Shown in pieces: positions 28,605 to 38,100 of a stretch of 64,000 nucleotides of DNA. Every line of letters begins with the position of its first letter. Position 1 is the first letter of the stretch. The DNA lies in assembly GCA_964568625.1 (NCBI GenBank), contig CAZMQG010000001.1, positions 89,408 through 153,407 of the forward strand. The letters are read 5' to 3'. Under the pieces are notes generated by a model. It was not told the DNA's origin, searched no databases, and saw only the letters and a list, made by a program, of their open reading frames with translations. The DNA comes from JBAZAX01 sp964568625 (GTDB taxonomy: Bacteria; Babelota; Babeliae; Babelales; RVW-14). Made by a program: the position numbers and the translations under genes.

Positions 28605-28651
28605 TACTACGCTTTCGCCCGTTGGGCTCCTAGCTACGTATGGCAAGCCAT
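28605..28651 (+). repeat. Palindromic element at tRNA-Ser(TGA) 3' end
   Basis: Starts right after the tRNA CCA. The tRNA end and element together form CCATAC...GTATGG, and it finishes GGCAAGCCAT, comparable with the GGCAGGCCAT end of the element after tRNA-Phe. More diverged than the other two copies. It precedes the GIY-YIG remnant at 28672. Confidence 0.55.
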
Positions 28652-28671
28652 ATTTTTTAATGTTAAAATAC

Positions 28672-28752
28672 ATGTTTTACGTTTACATACTCAGATCCAT
28701 TAATTTTCCTGAAAAAATACGCTATATCCTAGTCACTGACTCGAGACAATAA
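28672..28752 (+). pseudogene. GIY-YIG endonuclease remnant (N-terminal fragment)
   Basis: Twenty-six codons, MFYVYILRSINF then PEKIRY and ILVTDSRQ, ending in a stop at 28750. The first dozen residues match the start of small GIY-YIG (UPF0213-type) endonucleases, which begin with a YVYILRS strand, but the catalytic YVG...R part is missing. The 3' end overlaps the end of the convergent priA gene. Upstream lies a tRNA and a palindromic element, the arrangement seen for whole GIY-YIG elements in other genomes, as far as I recall. An alternative in-frame ATG lies at 28660. Confidence 0.6.
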
Positions 28753-30787
28753 AAACACGACTATCAAATTGATCAAAATCAATCTGACTTAAAAGCTTGT
28801 GAATACTAGAAAACGTTTGTGATTTTAGAAATATCTGTCTTATTTCAATATTCTGAACCTTAGAAATCACAGGTTGCGCAGGGCCAAGTATCTGAATTTT
28901 TAAATCTTGTGAATCGTTAATTTTATTCAAAACATCTGCAATAGAATTTGCATCCCTATCAAGTTGCATATCAGAACTATTTTTAATCTCCAGCTGAACA
29001 AGCCGCCCAAATGGTGGATAACAAATTTCTCTACGTAAATCCGCTTCATCCTCACAAAATTTAAGATAATCAATCTCATTAAGATAATTGAAAATCTTAT
29101 GATCTTTCATCATCTGAATTATTACCGTACTTGGAAGCTGCCCCCGCCCAGCACGGCCTGCCACCTGAATAAGTTGTTGAATTGAAGTCTCTGCAGCGTT
29201 ATAAACCGGCATATGCAGATTTAAATCTGCCCATAATACTCCAACAAGTGTAACCCGAGGAAAATGATACCCCTTGGTAATAGTCTGAGTTCCTATAAGA
29301 ATATCTATTTTCCCATGTTCAAAATCTTCTACCGTTTTATACCACGACCTTTTTTGGCTTGTTGTATCAAGGTCCGCACGCGCAATAATTGCAGACGGAA
29401 AAAGTTCTTGGAATATTTTAACCGCTTGCTGAGTCCCCACTCCCTTTCTTAAAAAATTTTTCTGATCAGACTTACAATCAGGACATGCTGCCGGCAAAGG
29501 CTTTTGAAAATCACAGTAGTGACAACGTAGTGTTTCCTGACCATAATGCGAATGCAATGTTAAACTCACAGAACAGTTGGCACACTGAAAAACATGTCCA
29601 CAATCTTTGCATTGCACAAAAAAACTATACCCTCTTCTGTTCAAATAAATAATTGCCTGTTCTTTGCGATTTAGGCAATCTTTAATTGCAGTTTCAAGTT
29701 CCCGTGACACCCAAAAGTTACTTCTCCGTTGATCTTTTTGCGATTTTAAAGTTACTTTTTTAATCTCCGGAAAACTACCTGCAAATCTTTTTGTAATATT
29801 AAAAAGCTTCCACCCTTTTGTTTGTACATTGGACAAAGAACTCAGTGAGGGAGTGGCTGATCCGAGAAGAATTGGAATTTTATATATACTGGCACGCCAA
29901 ATGGCAATCTCTTTGCTATTCAAACGCGGATGTTTTTTTTCTAAAAAACCATGCTCATGCTCTTCGTCTATAATTATCAACCCCAAATTATTAATTGGTA
30001 ACATTATTGGCATATGCACACCAATAATCAATCCAGGTTCATTTTTGAGTAATCCATTCCACAAAATCCGCCGCTCTGCAGGCTTACTGGCCGAATGAAA
30101 ACCAATAACTTTTGTATTTGGAAGTTTTTTTCGAAAAATACGCTCAAATTGCAAACTCAATGAAACTTCGGGAAGAAGCAGTAAAACGCTTTTGTTATTA
30201 TTAATGCACTCTTGAATTAATTTGCTATAAACTTCGGTTTTACCTGAACCGGTCACTCCATGAATTAATGTGGGTTTATAATCAGGATTTTTTATAAACG
30301 GTTTTAGGTAATCCACCACAAGCTGTTGTTCAGAAGTTAAAGTAGCTATTTGATTATATTTAGATATTGGATCAAGTCCAACATGGCAAAAGTCTACGTC
30401 ACAAACTTCCGACTTCACGACGGACAAATCGCACAAAATCCGCTCATCCTGAGCTTGTCGAAGGACGGCGGGTGATTTTTTATCCGCAAAAAAGCCTCTA
30501 ATTCTTTGGTAAAAATGCAAACTGGGAACAAAATAAAATTTTGAAATTTTCTCGATAAATTCGACGTATCTTACATCATCAGGAAACTGCTGCAACCCCA
30601 AAATCTCTCTGACATTGAAATCAGAATAAAAATTCGAATCAATCTGAACAACATATGCCAAATGCTGAGATGTCTTGAGAGGCACTTTAATAAGCGACCC
30701 CACTCCAATTTTACCTTCAAGCTCTTCGGGGATTTTATATGTTAATGGTCGTTTAAATCCATTTAATAGAAGAACAGTTGCAAACAT
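28733..30787 (-). CDS. priA: Primosomal replication restart helicase PriA
   Basis: Reloads the replisome at collapsed forks; 684 residues, cytoplasmic. An N-terminal 3'-end-binding domain (FATVLLLNG...) is followed by Walker A GVTGSGKT (177-184), LLLPEVSLS, a DEEHEHGF helicase box, LGSATPS, the zinc-binding region with CKDCGHVFQCANC and CHYC...CPDC, and late motifs IGTQTITKGYHFP and VAGRAGR. Residues 103-143 form an unusual insert (with AVLRQAQDERI) encoded by a palindromic repeat. The start is two bases after the stop of the acyltransferase gene, so they are co-transcribed. Confidence 0.93.
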   Translation of the reverse strand: MFATVLLLNGFKRPLTYKIPEELEGKIGVGSLIKVPLKTSQHLAYVVQIDSNFYSDFNVREILGLQQFPDDVRYVEFIEKISKFYFVPSLHFYQRIRGFFADKKSPAVLRQAQDERILCDLSVVKSEVCDVDFCHVGLDPISKYNQIATLTSEQQLVVDYLKPFIKNPDYKPTLIHGVTGSGKTEVYSKLIQECINNNKSVLLLLPEVSLSLQFERIFRKKLPNTKVIGFHSASKPAERRILWNGLLKNEPGLIIGVHMPIMLPINNLGLIIIDEEHEHGFLEKKHPRLNSKEIAIWRASIYKIPILLGSATPSLSSLSNVQTKGWKLFNITKRFAGSFPEIKKVTLKSQKDQRRSNFWVSRELETAIKDCLNRKEQAIIYLNRRGYSFFVQCKDCGHVFQCANCSVSLTLHSHYGQETLRCHYCDFQKPLPAACPDCKSDQKNFLRKGVGTQQAVKIFQELFPSAIIARADLDTTSQKRSWYKTVEDFEHGKIDILIGTQTITKGYHFPRVTLVGVLWADLNLHMPVYNAAETSIQQLIQVAGRAGRGQLPSTVIIQMMKDHKIFNYLNEIDYLKFCEDEADLRREICYPPFGRLVQLEIKNSSDMQLDRDANSIADVLNKINDSQDLKIQILGPAQPVISKVQNIEIRQIFLKSQTFSSIHKLLSQIDFDQFDSRVFIVSSQ
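30440..30471. repeat. In-frame palindromic repeat inside priA
   Basis: Imperfect palindrome with arms CCGC...TCC and GGACGGCGG around GAGCTTGTCGAA. The sequence resembles a dispersed repeat found in many bacterial genomes that translates to (V)LRQAQDER in one frame. Here it is read in frame as part of PriA and does not break the gene. Confidence 0.65.
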
Positions 30788-30789
30788 TG

Positions 30790-31422
30790 TTATAAAATGT
30801 CCCCATTTGAATGATTTCTAAGTAAAAAAGGATCACACTCCTTAACATGAATATTAATTTTGCTGAATGGCAATGGAATCTGGAACTTGTCCCAACTTTT
30901 TTTGAAAGTAAAATGCCAGGAGGATGAACACTGCACAAAAAACAGTGGCTTATTTGCTGAGATAGCCAAAAATGGAACCCCCTGTTTAAGTTCAAAAGCA
31001 GGACCTCGTGACCCATCTCCAACAATGCAAAATGAATTATTAGCTTTTAAAATTTTTAAAGCCTGTCTGGTTACTTGGATTGGATTTTTAAAAGCAGACC
31101 CATAAATTGCATTATAACCAAACAACTCAACAATACTTCCCGCTAATTTTCCATCGTCACTACTGCTAACAATGCAATGTTTTGCAGCCTTTGCTTTCAT
31201 AAGAAAATACGCTGCCGCAAATGTCTGTTGATGCCAAAAATAAAACACACCAACATTTTCACTCAAATTTTTATTTAAACCCAAATCAGATGTAACTCTC
31301 AAACGATATGTCATAAAAAGCGTACGCATTAAACCATATAGCAAATACTTTGTTATGAAAAAAACAACAGAACTTCGTTTTATACTTACAAACAACGGTT
31401 TAAAAAAATTACGTAGGGCCAT
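30790..31422 (-). CDS. Lysophospholipid acyltransferase family protein (DUF374-like)
   Basis: 210 residues from the ATG at 31422, which has GAGG seven bases upstream; the frame upstream is not needed for the domain. Conserved features: VFYFWHQQTFAA (the HQ motif of DUF374), SSSDDGKLAGSIVELFG, and a DGSRGPAFELKQGVPFLAI block. Members are predicted membrane-associated acyltransferases of the LPLAT superfamily, often linked with lipid A or inner-membrane lipid acylation. A hydrophobic N-terminus fits membrane association. Directly upstream of priA, spacing 2 bases. Confidence 0.82.
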   Translation of the reverse strand: MALRNFFKPLFVSIKRSSVVFFITKYLLYGLMRTLFMTYRLRVTSDLGLNKNLSENVGVFYFWHQQTFAAAYFLMKAKAAKHCIVSSSDDGKLAGSIVELFGYNAIYGSAFKNPIQVTRQALKILKANNSFCIVGDGSRGPAFELKQGVPFLAISANKPLFFVQCSSSWHFTFKKSWDKFQIPLPFSKINIHVKECDPFLLRNHSNGDIL

Positions 31423-31509
31423 AACAAATCCTCGTGTAAACTGTAAAAATGTGCAGAAGTAGTATGATATTAAACTTTTAACCAAAAATTAAGCTGAATA
31501 GGTTTTTTC

Positions 31510-34158
31510 ATGGCAAAACTTAACAATTTTAAAGTATTTAAACACATATTACCCAACGGCCTTACAATTTTAGTCAAACCACAGTATACCATACCTAGAG
31601 TAGAATCACACCTCTGGTACAATGTCGGCTCAAAAGATGAAGGGCAGGGAGAACAGGGCATCACCCATCTGATCGAACATATGCTATTTAAGGGCACTAA
31701 AAACCTTTCTGAGTCAGATATAAATTTGATCACACATAAGCTGTCAGGCAACTCAAACGCCTTCACTTCACACGATGCTACCTGCTATACATTCCGATTT
31801 CCCAGCAACGTGTGGCAAGAGTCATTAGCCCTTTTTGCAGAATGCATGCAAAATGCCAGATTCGACCCAGAAACTCTTGCATCGGAGCTCAAGGCTGTCA
31901 TTGAAGAATTCAGGCTATACCAAGACGATTATCAGGGATTGGTTGTTGAAAAAATTATTGAATCACTTTGGCCACAGCACCCATATAGAACACCGGTTCT
32001 TGGCTTAAAACAAGACATATGCAATATCGGTCAAAAAAAGCTTCTTGAGTATTACAAAAAACACTATCATCCTGCCAATGCAACATTAGTCGTAGTTGGA
32101 GATGTTCAACCTAACGAAGTCTTCAAATTAGCAGAAACATATTTTGGTAAAATACCTGGAAATCCTAATTACAAAAAACATGATTTTTTATTTGAGCCAG
32201 ATATTCAACGTAAAACCGTTCAACTATTCAGGGATATTCAGGTTCCTTGGTGTTGTTACTTTTTTGAAATTCCGGGACTACGTGATGGCCAAAACTATAT
32301 TTTTGACGCCGCATCACTTCTACTTGGAGGAGGGAAAAGCTCCAGATTACACAAAAAACTGGTTGAACAAACAGAAATAGCAGTAGAAGTTGCCTGCTCA
32401 ATTTATGAATTCTTTGATCGTGGACTTTTTGCAATAACGGTATATCCAAAAAGCATGGATAATATCGCTGAAATAGAACAAATCATAAATCTTGAAATTC
32501 TAGAATTACAAAAAAAATCAATTGCAGATTGGGAAATGGAATCAGTCAAGAAACGCGCCCAAGTTGATTTTACCACCTTACTTGAAGACACTGAGAAACA
32601 GGCCGCCATGATCGGCAACCTTTATCTTGCAACAAAAGATGAATCCGCTTTTGAAAAATATATGGGAAATATTGAAAAGCTAGACAAAAAACAAATTCAA
32701 AACTTTTTCATAGAATATTTCAGTCCTGCAACACTACATGCAGGATATTTATATCCAATACTTGAATTAGACAAACCAAAGTTCCATAAAATACAAACAG
32801 AAGCAGATAATCAAGAGGCAAAACTTCTACAAAAGCTCACTCGCTCGACACCACTTGAAAATGGAAAATGGATCAACAAAATAGGTGATGCTAAACTACA
32901 AAAATTTAGTTATCCAAAACTAAAAAGCTTTACCATGGACAATGGCCTGGTTATAACTTTTTATAACAATCCAACAATTCCAAGCATTAGCGCAATTTTA
33001 AATTTTAAAGCAAGCAGTTTATACGATGAAAACGATGTTGAAGGCTGTTTTATTTTTTTAATAAGACTCATGCTGGAAAGAACAAAAAAATATGATGCAA
33101 AAAAATTGGCCCAGTTACTCGAAACAAATGGAATCTACATTGGAAATCTTAACGATGTAATCACATTCAAATGTTTGAACCAAAATTTTGAACAGGCGCT
33201 TGATATTTTATATCAAATTCTAACGCAGCCATCATTTGATACTCAAACAATTTCAAAAATAAAACATCAAGTGATTAGCGAACTAAAAGAATTTTGGGAT
33301 ACTCCTATTGAATTTATTGAACAGATAACTCGTGAGCATATTTATCAAAAACATCCATACAGTAAAAATCCTGTAGGAACCCTGAAAAGCGTTTCTAATT
33401 TAACAGCATCCGACTTAAAAAAATGCTTTAAGAAGTATATCTCTCCCGTAAACACAAATTTAATAATAGTGGGCGATTTAAACAATATTGATCTGGAAAA
33501 AACCGTAAAAAAATATCTTGGATCATGGCATGGACCGGAAATACCAGAGTTAGAATTTCCAGCAATTATCTTACCAAAGGATAATGAAAAGCACATAAAT
33601 TCAAACCGAGACCAAACCGTAATTACAATTGCAGCTCCATCCGTATCCAGAAAATCACCTGAATATAATCATCTTGCAATTTTGGATGTAATATTAACCG
33701 GCGGGCCTGGATTCTCTTCCAACTCAAGACTGTTTGATTTACGCGAAAAATACGGGCTATTTTACGCTATAGGCGGTTCATTAGTGTATGGCGCAAAAGA
33801 AGAACCAGGATTAATGCTCATAAAAACATTGGTAAGTCATGACAAGGTAGAAAAAGCAAAAAAATTAATACTTGCATCAATTAATGATTTAGGGCAGAAT
33901 GGAATTATTCAGGATGAATTTGAAATGGCCAAAAACATGATTCTATCGAGCTTAGTTGAAAATTTTGAGAGTAATATGCAAACGGCCAGCGCCTTTCTTT
34001 TTTTGAAAAAATTTAAATTAGATATAAATTTATTTGACAAAATGGGGGATACTTTCTCTATAATAAAGATAGATGAAGTAAATAAAGTTGCTAAAAAGTT
34101 TTGTCGAAGTAGTTGTTTTTCTTTTATTACGGTTGGTAGGGCTAGACCGAATCGATAG
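31510..34158 (+). CDS. M16 family zinc peptidase (insulinase/pitrilysin type), two-domain
   Basis: 882 residues. The inverted zinc motif HLIEH (H53, E56, H57) lies in GITHLIEHMLFKGT, and the downstream zinc glutamate lies in AVIEEFRLYQDD (about residue 132). A second, inactive M16 repeat fills the C-terminal half (from about 470, FTMDNGLVITFY...), as in single-chain M16B-like peptidases of bacteria. No signal peptide is evident, so cytoplasmic or non-classical export. It degrades or processes peptides; the substrate is unknown. The start fits MAKLNNFKVFKHILPNGL, the usual family opening. Confidence 0.9.
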   Translation: MAKLNNFKVFKHILPNGLTILVKPQYTIPRVESHLWYNVGSKDEGQGEQGITHLIEHMLFKGTKNLSESDINLITHKLSGNSNAFTSHDATCYTFRFPSNVWQESLALFAECMQNARFDPETLASELKAVIEEFRLYQDDYQGLVVEKIIESLWPQHPYRTPVLGLKQDICNIGQKKLLEYYKKHYHPANATLVVVGDVQPNEVFKLAETYFGKIPGNPNYKKHDFLFEPDIQRKTVQLFRDIQVPWCCYFFEIPGLRDGQNYIFDAASLLLGGGKSSRLHKKLVEQTEIAVEVACSIYEFFDRGLFAITVYPKSMDNIAEIEQIINLEILELQKKSIADWEMESVKKRAQVDFTTLLEDTEKQAAMIGNLYLATKDESAFEKYMGNIEKLDKKQIQNFFIEYFSPATLHAGYLYPILELDKPKFHKIQTEADNQEAKLLQKLTRSTPLENGKWINKIGDAKLQKFSYPKLKSFTMDNGLVITFYNNPTIPSISAILNFKASSLYDENDVEGCFIFLIRLMLERTKKYDAKKLAQLLETNGIYIGNLNDVITFKCLNQNFEQALDILYQILTQPSFDTQTISKIKHQVISELKEFWDTPIEFIEQITREHIYQKHPYSKNPVGTLKSVSNLTASDLKKCFKKYISPVNTNLIIVGDLNNIDLEKTVKKYLGSWHGPEIPELEFPAIILPKDNEKHINSNRDQTVITIAAPSVSRKSPEYNHLAILDVILTGGPGFSSNSRLFDLREKYGLFYAIGGSLVYGAKEEPGLMLIKTLVSHDKVEKAKKLILASINDLGQNGIIQDEFEMAKNMILSSLVENFESNMQTASAFLFLKKFKLDINLFDKMGDTFSIIKIDEVNKVAKKFCRSSCFSFITVGRARPNR

Positions 34159-34183
34159 CCCCAAAGGAAGTAAGGAGAATAGC

Positions 34184-34345
34184 ATGGCAGTCAAGAAAAA
34201 AGCAAAAAAGGCAGCTAAAAAAGTTGCTAAGAAGGCAACCAAAAAAGTTGCTAAGAAAAAGGTAGCTAAGAAGGCAGCTAAGAAAGTTGTCAAAAAAGTT
34301 GCTAAAAAGGCAGCTAAAAAAGTCAGCATGAAACTTGTCAAGTAA
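34184..34345 (+). CDS. Lysine/alanine-rich histone H1-like protein
   Basis: 53 residues starting MAVKKKAKKAAKK at 34184, with a strong AAGGAG six bases upstream. The whole protein is repeats of KKAAKK and KKVAKK, the composition of bacterial histone H1-like DNA-compacting proteins such as chlamydial Hc1/Hc2 and of the eukaryotic H1 tail. Likely binds nucleic acid non-specifically. A hairpin terminator follows directly at 34370, so it is a single short transcription unit or the end of the M16 one. Confidence 0.85.
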   Translation: MAVKKKAKKAAKKVAKKATKKVAKKKVAKKAAKKVVKKVAKKAAKKVSMKLVK

Positions 34346-34369
34346 TATACTCTGACAGTTGCAGATTTT

Positions 34370-34401
34370 AAAGCGATCCATAACAGGGTCGCTTTTTTTT
34401 T
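34370..34401 (+). terminator. Rho-independent terminator after the histone-like gene
   Basis: Stem AAAGCGATCC (34370-34379) pairs with GGGTCGCTTT (34386-34395) around ATAACA, followed by a T run. The TTGACA of the next promoter begins within its tail. Confidence 0.88.
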
Positions 34402-34428
34402 GACAAAACGCTCACATATATTTATTAT
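34400..34428 (+). promoter_or_regulatory. Promoter for the nucleoside diphosphate kinase gene
   Basis: A perfect TTGACA at 34400-34405 and TATTAT at 34423-34428, spacing 17. A TATAAT at 34426 would need a 20-base spacer. It directly abuts the preceding terminator. Confidence 0.6.
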
Positions 34429-34485
34429 AATTGCTCTTAGCGTAAGAACATTTGTATTGCATATAAACTAGAAGGATTTTAAGAA

Positions 34486-34989
34486 ATGACTTGTGCAAAT
34501 AGTTTTTCTAAGACATTGATGATGGGTGCGGTATTTACGGTTATTGCATTACTTGGACTTGGAATTTGGTACGTCAAATTTGCAAGCAAAAATGAAATTC
34601 AACATACACTGGCAATCATTAAGCCTGATGCCGTAGCAGCCGGAAACAGTGGTAAAATCATTGATAAAATTGAACAAAGCGGATTCAAAATTATTGCAAT
34701 GAAAAAAACTGAATTAACAAAAGAAAAAGCAGAAGAGTTCTATGCCGTTCACAAGGATAAACCATTCTTCGGCGAACTTGTAAGCTTTATGACTAGCGGC
34801 CCAATTGTTGTTCTTGTTCTTGAAAAAGAAAATGCAATTCAAGAATGGCGCAAGCTTATGGGTAAGGCAGAGATCGAAGGAACATTACGCAACTTGTTCG
34901 GCACAAGTGTTACCAAGAATGCAGTTCACGGTTCTGACGCTCCTGAAACAGCAAAAGTCGAAATTAAACAGTTCTTTCCAGAACTTTAA
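34486..34989 (+). CDS. ndk: Nucleoside diphosphate kinase with N-terminal membrane anchor
   Basis: Transfers the terminal phosphate between nucleoside triphosphates and diphosphates. 167 residues: a transmembrane segment at about 12-32 (LMMGAVFTVIALLGLGIWYV) precedes a standard NDK domain (from HTLAIIKPDAV, about 40) with the catalytic H148 in NAVHGSD and the kpn loop features. Normal NDKs are soluble proteins of about 140 residues. The start is fixed by AAGGA nine bases upstream, and the only other Met codons before the domain are at residues 12 and 13, at the start of the segment itself, so the anchor is real. The domain's orientation (cytoplasmic or outside) cannot be read from the sequence with certainty. 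Confidence 0.92.
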   Translation: MTCANSFSKTLMMGAVFTVIALLGLGIWYVKFASKNEIQHTLAIIKPDAVAAGNSGKIIDKIEQSGFKIIAMKKTELTKEKAEEFYAVHKDKPFFGELVSFMTSGPIVVLVLEKENAIQEWRKLMGKAEIEGTLRNLFGTSVTKNAVHGSDAPETAKVEIKQFFPEL

Positions 34990-35010
34990 AATTTAGATTT
35001 TATAAATTCA

Positions 35011-35055
35011 AAAAGTAGAGGCGCAGGTTTTTCAACGTGCGCCTCTACTTTTTTT
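35011..35055 (+). terminator. Strong hairpin terminator after ndk
   Basis: AAAAGTAGAGGCGCA pairs with TGCGCCTCTACTTTT around a short loop, followed by a T run. Perfect 14-base stem, so it also works as a strong barrier before the giant gene that begins at 35158. Confidence 0.93.
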
Positions 35056-35157
35056 GGCCCATACACATAAATATATTGATTTTCTATCCCTAATTTTTCT
35101 ACGTTCTTATAAGTAATTTTTGATAATAAAAAAATTTATCTTTTAAGGGAGTAGATT

Positions 35158-38100
35158 ATGAATAAATTTCTGAGAATAATACTGTTATTTTGCATTGCAT
35201 TCACGTTGGAATCAAATGCAATGCAGCCAAAATTAATCACACTCAAAACTAATCTCGGCACCTTAACAACAAAGCTGCAAATACTAGGACAAAAACTCGA
35301 AGCACTAAAAAACAAGCTCTCAGATAAAATTCAACCTGAATATCAAAAAAACCTAGATATTTACGCCCTGTACGGAGATAATCCAGGTATAATTAATGAT
35401 TCTACAACAGGGCAACCAAGAGAATTAAAACTAGATAAGGACAAAAATTTAAGGCTTGTCGGGCTAGAAAATACTTCTTACACGGGCTATGGCTATAAAA
35501 CAGCAAACCTCAGAGAACTGCAAAATATTATAAAAGAGATGAAAATCGCAAAGCCAACAACCTCAGAAGAACAACAATATATAACTCAAACTAAAAAACT
35601 TAATTTCTTGAAATTACTTAAAAAACAAACTCTAAACATAGGTTATGCCGTTCCAGATTTTATAGGAATAAGCTCTGAAAACATAAAAAAATATCTCTTA
35701 AGTAAAAGCCTCAATATATCAAAACAGTGGAAGGATCTAACATCAACAATCCCTGCATCTGACCAAAAGGCATCTTTACAATCCAAAAATTTGCCTACCG
35801 CTTTTGTGACTGGAATTAATGGAATAGAAAAAGCAGTTAAGAATAAATTTCTTGGTGCAGCAGCTATTTCAATCGTAGATTTAGATAAAGAGTTTAATAC
35901 ATCAGGCATAAAAACATTTTTAAGCACAGCGAAAGCTAAAAACCTCAAATTAATGGTTAGAAGTACAGGAAAAGAAGACACTGACCAGTTGGCAAATGCA
36001 GGAGGTAATGAAACTATCGGCAATGTAGATCCAATCGACAAAAATATTTTAATGGCAATGGGACAAGGCCCAGAGGATCCCATTAATAAAGGGGAGTTTA
36101 AACTAGGGGTCGTCTCATCATACTTTGGACTAAAATCATTTACACAAAGAATAAAAGCCGGCGATCTATCACTTTATGAAGAACCTCCAACCCCTGCTCT
36201 TATTCAAGTTATGATTGGTGAAACTCCTGATGAAATTACATCATGCGGCGTCATGTTTACTGAAGAGCCAGAAGGCGGAATTTCACAAAAAAAAGAGATA
36301 AATTCCGACACCGGTCAGATTAAAACTACAGGCATTACACGTATTGAATGTTCTTATGGACATAACGAGGGTGTGGTTAACAGCATGGTCCCAGTTGATG
36401 TTTACTACATCGATAATAAAAAGGAAATAAACTCCATAATTAGAATAAAAGATAAAAGAATAATTCCTACCCCAAAAGGATTTCAAATAACTACAAATGA
36501 TAAACGCTTAGATGGAAGTTTAGCGGCAGATAAAGACTTACCTAATCAACCCGCGCTATCTAAAGAAGAAGTTAAGGCCCTCAAAACTTTATCAAATTAT
36601 CTTGAATTTCATTATAAAAAACCGATGGATGTTGAATTTGTTTTGAAAAAGGCTAATCCAACAGATAAAAAGCGCACCATTTATCTTGTTCAAGCTCGTC
36701 CAATTGTCCACAATGATAAAAAAATTACACCCAGCTATATTTTAAAACCGGAGGATTTTACTGAAAAAGTTACAGGAGAAGTTATTGGCATCGCCGGAGG
36801 AGCGCTTAGACTCGTAAAAAGTAGAAACGAATGTGTTATCGCAGAAACACTTAAAGAAGCTCTTGAAATTTATCAAAAACTCGACTCTTCAGATAATATT
36901 AATTGTATATTCGTGAAAAACATGGCTCCGGCAACTTCACATGAAGCAACGCAATTCAGAACGGAACAAAAAGCTGTAATGTGCGTACCTGAAGTTCAAA
37001 TAATTGAAAAGTGGCTTCAAGAAAATAAATTTATTCTCATAGATATACAACAGGAACTTGTCACTGCTTGGGATGGAGATCCTAATCTTGAAGAAGCACT
37101 AAAAAATGATACCCGACTGCACGATGGTTGGATTAACTACCCAATTCCAATGAAATTAACACTCGATGATCTTAAAGACAAAAAATATAATAAAAAATTT
37201 TCTGCACTCAGCATAAGTGAAATAAACGCAAACTTTAAAGAATTCTTAAACTCTGATTATTTTAAAAATGTTGCAACCATGGCACAAGATCAGGCAAAAA
37301 AAGATTTCATTAAGAAAAAAGGAGCTAAGCGAACAGTAAATTTAGCAATGTTTCGAATATGCTTCAATTCAATAAAAAAAGATGTTGAAGAATCAGCAAA
37401 ATTAAATCTATGTAAGCTTTGCCTAGGCCTAAGTTCCCTTATAAATCAAATGCTAAAACAACTGAAGGATGATGATTTTACTTATCAATCCAAACTTATA
37501 TTGAATCATCTTTTAATACATGCTAAACAAGTAAGTTCTGTTTTGAAAATTCAACCATCTGACGCTAACTATTTCCAACGCTTATATGAAGTAAGATTTT
37601 TAGAATCCATTCTATTTCAAACTTCATCCAATGATATTTTTAATAATTATTCATTAGAAAATTTAACAACAAATATTTATGCAAAAGAGAAATCGATCGA
37701 AAAAGAGTTAAGAAAAACCGTACCAATGACGGTTGTAGGTGAAAAATTCAACCAACTAGTTCAATATGGAAAAGCTGCAGAATTTATCCTAACCGATGAT
37801 TTAAAGGCAAAATGGAATAAACTTCTAACTCAACTTCCCAATACTGATCTTAAAACTGATCAGAAAAAATTTAATGTAATGTTTGATAATTTAGCAAAAA
37901 ACAATCTTTTAACCGTTTGGTTTTTATTAAGCGTTGAACCGGTAATAAAAAATAAAAATATTACTTCAAAATTTGAAGCCCATAATATAATTGATCAATT
38001 ATATTCGGATTACAATACAAATAAGCCATTTATCGACGAATTAAAAAAACAAAGAGATAAATTTAATGAGTTAGAAATATCACTGTGGAGTAGCGCACAT

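Noticed and set aside
28488..28673. Minus-strand frame across the tRNA-Ser(TGA) gene
   Set aside because: It is a translation of the tRNA and its flanks (WDSNPR-type peptide), a well-known artefact.
34030..34381. Long frames on the minus strand opposite the lysine-rich gene
   Set aside because: They are the complement of AAR/GCT repeats, giving Phe/Leu-rich nonsense; the plus-strand gene has a ribosome site and a terminator.
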